Shown here piece after piece: positions 57,310 to 64,000 of a stretch of 64,000 nucleotides of DNA (positions are counted from its first letter, which is position 1; each line of letters opens with the position of its first letter). Below the pieces are notes generated by a model, which ran no database searches, was not told where the DNA came from, and saw only the letters and a program-made list of their open reading frames with translations. The position numbers and the translations under genes are program-made. This DNA comes from Euryodendron excelsum (taxonomy: Eukaryota; Streptophyta; Magnoliopsida; Ericales; Pentaphylacaceae): the NCBI GenBank assembly GCA_033060915.1, contig CM065394.1, forward strand, positions 38,140,501 to 38,204,500. The letters run 5' to 3'.

Positions 57310-59673
57310 TTACAGAGGTTGTTGCATTGTGACAACAAGAGGACTAGTGACGAGGTGCTTTCCATCAGACCATACTATGGAACCACTCTTGGTGATTGAG
57401 CTTCCAGGGGAGAGCTTAACTGCTACAGCCTCCACCCTCGCCAGAAAGCTCAGCTTCTGACCCACCCTCTTAAACAAGAGCTTCTCCGGCTCCACCGTCA
57501 CCACGGTCCCGCTAGGTGGCCTCACGGCCACTTGATACACAGAATTTGGGTCCCCAACATTGGTCACTGTCCTAATGAAATGGGTAGACATCTTATGCTT
57601 GCTGCCGGATTGTTGGAACACGGCGGAGAGAGAAGGGTAATTCAAGTTCCCAACATGGCCGGCCTTGCGAGCCTGGCTACAATCCGGCTTCTTTCTTGTT
57701 ATCACTTGAATGCTCTGGCTCGTGTAGTTTGAATTACAGAGGAAGTTCACGTAATCATCGGATTTTATGTCGTAGATTAAGCCAGGGTCCATTGCTTTCT
57801 GTGGGTGTACATGTCCTGCTCCGAAATCCATGGCAGTCGATGAATTTCCGGTGAATTCATCCACCATTGTGTCTCCCCGATTATCTACTGTATATGCAGT
57901 TGTCATTAGGGCTGATTTTATTGCTGCCGGGCTCCAATCGGGATGAGCAGCCTTTAACAGTGCCGCGAGGCCGGAAACATGAGGACAAGCCATTGAAGTG
58001 CCGGAGAGTATGTTGAATTCTGTTCGACGCTTATCGGATGGAATGCCCGATGGCCCAACTCTGTCAGGCCAGGCGGCCAGTATGTTCAATCCAGGCGCAA
58101 TTATGTCGGGTTTAAGAATTTCTGGCGACTCCGGATTGGGTCCGCGGGACGAAAATGAAGCCAAAACAGGGGCGGGCCGGACATTGAGCCGAGTCCCTTT
58201 GAATATTATGGTCGCCGTTGGTTTTGACCGGGACTTTGAAGCCCCTGTGATGTACTTTCTTATCTCGTCACCGGCTGATGCGCCGACGGCGGTGGCGGGC
58301 AAGACATGGCAGTCGGCGACTAAGCCTTCGCCGTCAAACAAACTGTTGGCTACTATCATTCCGACACCACCGGCCTTTCGAACTACTTCGCCTTTTCCAG
58401 CTCTTGAGTTGATACCTCTGTCGCACAAGACAATTTTGCCTTTGACAAATTTGGGGTCTAATGAGCCTTCCAAACACAGCGATGAAGAGTAACCGTCACC
58501 GCCTTTATTTCCGGCGTATATTAGCGGGTACAGACGGCCAGGGGCTAAACCTGGGCCACCGTACACACTTACGCCGGGGATAATTTTTCCGTTTCCGAGC
58601 TTGACATTTGCGGGGAAGTCCCGATCGATTGTTCCAGCGCCGACGGTGGTGATCCAGGGCGCGACGTTTGTGACGGTGAGGCCGCCGGGGCCGCCGTTTC
58701 CGGCGGAGGTGGAGACGAAAACGCCAGCGTCGGAAGCTCCGAATGCGGCGATGGCAATGGTATCTAGGTAGTACGGGACGACTACGCCGCCGACGCTGAA
58801 TGATACGACATCTACTCCGTCGGCCACGGCGGCGTCGAACGCTGCCAGGATGTCGGAGTCGTAGCATCCGGCGTTCCAGCAAGCCTTGTAGGCGGCTATC
58901 CGGGCCTTAGGAGCCATCCCGGCGGCGATGCCGCGCGCGTAGCCGAGAGTAGACGCCGGAAACACGTATCGCCCAGCTGTGATCGAAGCCGTGTGGGTGC
59001 CGTGGCCGTCGGAGTCCCTTGGTGACCGGTACTCCGTGGTCTCGTTCATCTTTCCATTGTTGGCCTCGTATCCATCACAGAAAAACCTCGCTCCTATCAA
59101 CTTCCGATTACACGAGCTCGCCGGAAAATTCTTACCGGCAACGCACTTTCCTTTCCACTTCGCCGGGACGGGCCCAATGTCTCGATCGTGGAAGCTCTGC
59201 CTTTCGGGCCAGATCCCAGTATCGATGACTCCGATAACCAGATCCGACCCGAAATCGGATTCCTTCAACAGTCCGGCACTGTCCCTGGATTTTAGCCCCA
59301 GAAACGCCGGTGACCTTGTGGTATGAACTTGCCGGACTAGTTCCGGAATCACACCTACTATGCCAGAAAGAGTTTTAAGCTTTTGGGCCTCCAAAGGTGA
59401 GAGCTTTGCAGAGAAGCCGTGGAAAACAGTCTCGTAAGTGTGGATGATACGACTAGTCTCGCCGGCACCTGACAACTGCTCGTCAGCTGCGGCGGCGGCG
59501 GTAGTGGTGGGAGAGAGAGATCTGAGAGAGGATTCGTACCAGTGCTTGTGTGTGGAAAAGACGGAAGGTTTGGCATCGTGTTGGACACGAACTATGAAGG
59601 TCTTTTGCTGCCCAGCAAAAGTTGAGTCCAGAACAAGAACTAGTATGAAGAAAGAGAGTAGAAGAGTCGCCAT
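57310..59673 (-). CDS. SBT1.5: Subtilisin-like serine protease, SBT1.5 type
   Basis: Secreted plant subtilase (family S8), acting in the apoplast or cell wall; closely resembles Arabidopsis SBT1.5. Intronless. The first ATG in frame is at 59673 (MATLLLSFF); the six codons before it begin with GTG and are not used. 787 aa. Signal peptide about 1-20; I9-type propeptide about 25-118. The catalytic triad is Asp151 (GVIDTGIWPE), His224 (DSDGHGTHTAS) and Ser560 (SGTSMACPHVSG), with oxyanion Asn326 (SAGNGGPGG). A protease-associated domain is inserted at about 365-495. A C-terminal fibronectin III-like domain runs from about 685 and ends VTSPLVVTMQQPL. No lesions. The physiological substrate is unknown. 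Confidence 0.96.
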   Translation of the reverse strand: MATLLLSFFILVLVLDSTFAGQQKTFIVRVQHDAKPSVFSTHKHWYESSLRSLSPTTTAAAAADEQLSGAGETSRIIHTYETVFHGFSAKLSPLEAQKLKTLSGIVGVIPELVRQVHTTRSPAFLGLKSRDSAGLLKESDFGSDLVIGVIDTGIWPERQSFHDRDIGPVPAKWKGKCVAGKNFPASSCNRKLIGARFFCDGYEANNGKMNETTEYRSPRDSDGHGTHTASITAGRYVFPASTLGYARGIAAGMAPKARIAAYKACWNAGCYDSDILAAFDAAVADGVDVVSFSVGGVVVPYYLDTIAIAAFGASDAGVFVSTSAGNGGPGGLTVTNVAPWITTVGAGTIDRDFPANVKLGNGKIIPGVSVYGGPGLAPGRLYPLIYAGNKGGDGYSSSLCLEGSLDPKFVKGKIVLCDRGINSRAGKGEVVRKAGGVGMIVANSLFDGEGLVADCHVLPATAVGASAGDEIRKYITGASKSRSKPTATIIFKGTRLNVRPAPVLASFSSRGPNPESPEILKPDIIAPGLNILAAWPDRVGPSGIPSDKRRTEFNILSGTSMACPHVSGLAALLKAAHPDWSPAAIKSALMTTAYTVDNRGDTMVDEFTGNSSTAMDFGAGHVHPQKAMDPGLIYDIKSDDYVNFLCNSNYTSQSIQVITRKKPDCSQARKAGHVGNLNYPSLSAVFQQSGSKHKMSTHFIRTVTNVGDPNSVYQVAVRPPSGTVVTVEPEKLLFKRVGQKLSFLARVEAVAVKLSPGSSITKSGSIVWSDGKHLVTSPLVVTMQQPL

Positions 59674-59717
59674 TAGAGTGGCCAATTCCACCTTGCTCAG
59701 CCAGTGGGTTGTGGGTA

Positions 59718-59733
59718 CATATATATATATATG
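59718..59733 (-). promoter_or_regulatory. TATA-like tract of the SBT1.5 gene
   Basis: An alternating TA run on the minus strand ends about 45 bp before the ATG, preceded by a (CT)n tract (59740-59763). A start site about 30 bp downstream would leave a very short leader and would exclude the GTG codon at 59691 as a start. Confidence 0.5.
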
Positions 59734-60879
59734 CAGAGACCAAGAGAGAGAGAGAGAGAGAGAGGTGGGGTGTAATAATAGTAGTATGTGTGGCTGATGC
59801 GGTTAAGTGGGTACAGTGGTAGCGATGAGAGGAGTACAGTTGGGGGCCACAGAGAGTGATGTGTTCGTATGTGAAGGAAAGGGGTTTCTACTGCAAACAT
59901 GCAAGCAATAGAGTAGTTTGGCAAATTTTTTTTTTTTTTTTATTAACCACGGTATTTCAAACCTAAAACGTTTAATGTCCAGACTAATTTGTGATTTACG
60001 CCAACCGTACTCTTAGTTAATACGTGAGAGATAAATTACGAATGTACAATGCAGCAGTCAGGTATTGAACTCGAAATCTCTGAAGAGTAATCTTGCATTC
60101 TTGAAACTCGCCCTTTACCACTGAAACATATGCCCGGAGGCAAGTAGTTTGGCATTTTTGCTTCCTTTCTGTCTTGAAAATGGCATTTTGTCTAATTTCG
60201 AACTGGAAAGAAAAAAGAAAGAAAAGAAAGGGAAAGGAGTGGGAGAAAAATTGTATGAAATAGTATTTGAATTTTTTTTTTTGTTCGAAAAAGTTCCATT
60301 TATATCATCAAACTTCTTTTGGTACCGAATTTTCAGTTCCTATATCTAGCAGCAAGTTGGAAAATGATGGCATGTAATTGTGACATTGACTGTGATTTGA
60401 GTATTTCTTTAAATTGACTAGAATTGATGCTTCTAAAATCATGGAATCTGTTACACCATAAAATAGACTTGCATATGTATGTACAGCTAGATTTGGCAAG
60501 TTGCCATTCTCAAATATACACACTCTTAGTTACTACTTTTTATTGCAAATAATTCAATCAATTCTACACAATTTAGTGGCAAAATTAAATTAACATATGA
60601 TAACTGTCTTGGTATAATATTAATTTGTGACTTGGATGTGGTGACTTCAAGCACTATCTTCGGAGTGTCTTCAACAAAATTATTAGATACGTGTGTTGTA
60701 CATAAATTTATTTCTCAATCTTATTTTGGAGAGTTATTAATGTACCTTTGCAAGTATTGAAGTTTCTTCCAATGAAGCTGACACCATTACCTCTAGGGCC
60801 GTTCAACATAATTTGAGGCCTTAAGCGATGATTTTAAATGAAGTTTTTTATATTTTTTAAAATTATTTTATTTTGTAAG

Positions 60880-62170
60880 CAATTTTTTTTTAAAGCTAAC
60901 TAGTGTGCTAATTTTTTGACCATTTTTTATATAAGTCAATTTTCTCATTTAGACCAAGACCTCTTTTTCAAAATATAAAAATTGTAAAAACTACATAGTA
61001 TAGCCTACCAAAAAAATCTGATTAGCATGTAATCTACGTGGAATCGTTTCGAGAATTTTCCCGAAAACAAGGAGCCTTTGAATCAGCAAAAAAAACTTTT
61101 TGTACGTACACGCCTTTCTTTTTGTCTAGGGTTTCTCTTCCTCACAAAATCGTGTATCTCTCAATTTTTAGAGTGTGTTAGCAGCTCTTAGAGCGCGTAT
61201 ATATATAGGTTACAACAGGGAGATTAGTATAATTATCCTACGCAAATAAGGACTCCTAATTTGTCTTTATTTACGTAAATTATAATTTACCACTAAGGAA
61301 TTATAATTTTGCACTCCCTTTATACTAGAAATTAGATTCGAGCTCCATATTATTTTTTTTTCTCCCCAAAAGATTAAGATACCCGTCTATTAAATTAAAT
61401 TATGCTATTAAATTTAAAATTATTTAATTTTTGCACTTAACTTATTTGATTTCGGATTCATAATCCACCTGCAGGGTTTGACACAAAACTTATAAGCATC
61501 CTAGGGGGTATCATCAAATCCTATACGGGGATGTACACATGCATTTATTTAACGTAATGTATTGTCCAACTCACTGAGTTTATTGACCCTTAAAGAATCT
61601 CACTCTTCTATGAATCAAAACAATAAATACTACATGCACGTGTCTATTTATTATATTAGGATTAAGAGCATAAGTCATAGTAAATATGAGGTATTAATTG
61701 TTTTATATAGTGTATAAAAACAAAACACGGTCCTGTTCAAAAGTGTACTAGTACAAGGAGTTGGAACTATACCATTCCCCACAGTCAAGACAGACCTATT
61801 AAAATTTGTACTACAGTTACTTTGTCCATTTCCATAAGACTGCGAACGATTAACTTATATTCCAACCGATGAATCTTCGTGTGTAAGCATATACACACCA
61901 AAAACTATATAGAATAAGAGACACACATGCATAATCATTAAATAAATAACGCAATGCAAACATTTCTCACACAGATTCTCATTAAAATGGAATAACTAAT
62001 TTATTAATAAATACTAAAGTCACTTCACAAAGCATGTCTTTTAGCAATTTTTTTTTTAAGTTAACTAGTGTGCTAATTTTTTGACCATTTTTTATAAGAG
62101 TCAATTTTCTCATTTAGACCAAGACCTCTTTTTCAAACTATAAAAATTGTGAAAACTACATAGAGCCTTA
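60880..62170. repeat. Direct repeats flanking the second dispersed repeat copy
   Basis: The block GTGTGCTAATTTTTTGACC ... TTTAGACCAAGACCTCTTTT occurs at 60908-60975 and 62066-62132. The 61126-62017 repeat lies between them. Confidence 0.7.
61126..62017. repeat. Dispersed repeat, copy 2 (direct)
   Basis: Colinear with 53626-54631 and somewhat shorter by internal deletions. Same start (CTAGGGTTTCTCTTCC) and end. No coding capacity. Confidence 0.75.
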
Positions 62171-64000
62171 AAACTATATAAGGTTTTCAAATTTTTGGAG
62201 CCTTCGAAAAAAAAATTTTGTACAGTTCTTTTTGTTAGGCCAATATTTTTTTAAGTTAACTAAGGGAGTTTATTTTATGCCTTTTTGTTTTTTTTTTATG
62301 AATCTCCTTTTCTCACTTAGATTGAGGCATTTTTTTTTCTAAAAAAGAAGGGGAAATACTATACGTAAATTATTTTTGCACCTACTTTCTTACCCACTAG
62401 ACACAAGTGAATAGGGTGCACATGCATTTATTAATATATGTCCGACATGCATTGTGTCTGGCTTAATTAGTAAATACGGGGATGACAAAAGAAAGGTATG
62501 TAATAAGTACGAGTTTAATTTGATTTTTTTTTTTTATAAATACGGTAACAAAATTCAGCATAAAAATATGAGAACGTTAAAAATACGAATTTGTTATTAT
62601 CTAGGTATTATACGAACATTAGTTAAAAAGTCCAAACAAAAAATACAATAACATTTATAAACAATTTATTCTTATATATATTAACATGTAGTATTTTTGT
62701 CCCGCATATGTTATTTTTTTAAATAATATTATTAACAAACAGCTAAATTAAGTGGTAGATAATAAATTTTATTTTATTATTTTATTATTTCAATAATTGA
62801 TATAAGAATGCGTTAATTTATATTTGTAATGTTTAATTTAATAGTTAGAGTATTAATAATAAGTTATAGAAAAGTAAGTTTAATAATTTAAATATTTCAA
62901 GTATTAGAAAAATATTATATATTCTAAGTACTATTATAATTATATATTAAGTATATAATTAATAATATGCCATGTTTATATTAGATCATATATAATTTTT
63001 AATTAATTTTTTTTCAAAAGTATAATACATAAAACATTTAATACGTGTATTATACTATTCAGCTAAAAAAGCCAGTATTTTTAATTAGATTTTAGATCTG
63101 GACGCAAAACAAAATTTTTTTACATTTATACATACCTATGGATATTATACATGAATAGTATAACTATTTATTAACTATGGTGTTTGGTGCATAAGAAAAT
63201 AGGTGAGAAAATGGTTTGTATATAGCATTGTTCAAAAACAAGATGTGAAAACTATTTAGGATTTTGACTATAGCATGTAATGTTTTAAAATTTGTGGGAG
63301 CTTAAAATATTTTTTACTTGGATAGTGTACTAATTCTTTATTAAGCAAAAGTTTTTTTTTTCTTTTGAAGTTTAATAGTGCACTATATTTTGGACTCTCT
63401 TTTTTTAAAAGATAGTATTTTTTTTTTTGTTATTTGGGCTTGGGCCTTTTTTAAACAAAAAAAAAATGTAAAAATTATGTAGGGCCTTTTTAGGATCTAA
63501 AAAATTTGAGGTATTAAAAAATTGGATTCCTTTTTTTTTAATAACTAACTTTCTTTTATTTGGACCAGGGCCTTTAATAAAAAAAAATACAAAAATTATA
63601 TAAAAAATTATTAAATTTTAAAAAATTGAGGGTCTTAAATAATTGAGAGCTCTGGATGGCTTTGTTGGTCTAATAGAAGAGCCGGCTCGGATTGCCTCCT
63701 GGTTTAAGAATGCTTGTGCCTGGAAACAGAGGGCCCTCTACTTCTATATTTTCAGTTATAAGCATGACAAAGTTCATATATCCTTCGCATCTCTCTTTCT
63801 TTCTGAATAAGCGTCATCACTTTGCTGCCTAGGGTTCTATCCCCTTGCCCCAATACACCGCCTCTCTTTTTAGTCCAATAAACTAAAACCCAAAGTCATT
63901 GCAAAAGCAAGATATTCAAATGAATTAAAAGAGTAGCAATAAGTTAACTTTCAATTTTACAAGGTGTAGTATGTTCTGCATGTATACCATCGATTGTTGT

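Larger units (their letters stand above)
59800..64000. other. AT-rich repeat region to the window end
   Basis: No supported gene. It holds the dispersed repeat copy at 61126-62017. On both sides are related AT-rich blocks (60880-60995 and 62044-62165, sharing AACTAGTGTGCTAATTTTTT), with weaker relatives near 62230-62360 and 63340-63600. The last 350 bp are more GC-balanced but contain nothing recognised. Confidence 0.55.

Noticed and set aside
57998..58492. Long ORFs antisense to the subtilase gene (also 58505-58882, 58979-59326 and 59438-59797)
   Set aside because: They are shadows of the GC-rich SBT1.5 coding frame.
59674..59691. Extended start of the subtilase at 59691
   Set aside because: The codon is GTG. 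The ATG at 59673 gives a standard signal peptide and fits the TATA position.

Overview
This is plant nuclear DNA, most likely from a eudicot and plausibly a woody one. It is AT-rich and dense in retrotransposons, with intron-containing genes. Protein-coding genes are few: a group VII ERF transcription factor, a tandem family of GDSL esterase/lipases and a subtilase. The species cannot be fixed from the sequence.

Layout. (1) 1-15151 holds a truncated duplicate of the 3' half of the ERF gene and its downstream flank. A 12.3 kb Ty3/gypsy Tat-lineage retrotransposon (2661-14990) splits it. The element has decayed gag-pol on the plus strand and a captured plant-mobile-domain gene, with apparent introns, on the minus strand. 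(2) 17903-33690 is a minus-strand tandem array of four five-exon GDSL lipase genes of the GLIP type. Only the first (17903-19828) is intact. The second has one nonsense codon. The third and fourth carry many lesions. A gag-only copia element, a hAT MITE, SINEs and a ubiquitin gene fragment sit between or inside them. (3) 34-43.6 kb is gene-poor: foldback/MITE nests, a GC-rich ORF of unknown origin, an internally deleted chromovirus (37934-42271, TSD TGATC) and an orphan GLIP promoter block. (4) 43611-48360 holds the intact parent of the ERF duplicate, a 384-residue group VII ERF starting with the Met-Cys N-degron. (5) 49341-53385 is a non-coding tandem duplication. Its second unit carries a long-TIR element, which in turn carries a solo LTR. 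(6) 57310-59673 is an intact, intronless SBT1.5-like subtilase on the minus strand. (7) 59.8-64 kb is AT-rich repeat sequence.

How the genes may relate. GLIP lipases and group VII ERFs are both tied to ethylene, defence or hypoxia signalling in other plants. The intact GLIP copy has a 67 bp tandem duplication of its core promoter. Each unit carries an AGCCGCC GCC box, the classic ERF binding site, and a TATA-like box. I do not see this at the TATA region of the decayed copies. A regulatory link to the nearby ERF is inference only.

All exon boundaries were placed by hand from GT/AG sites, reading frame and alignment among the paralogues. No database search was possible.
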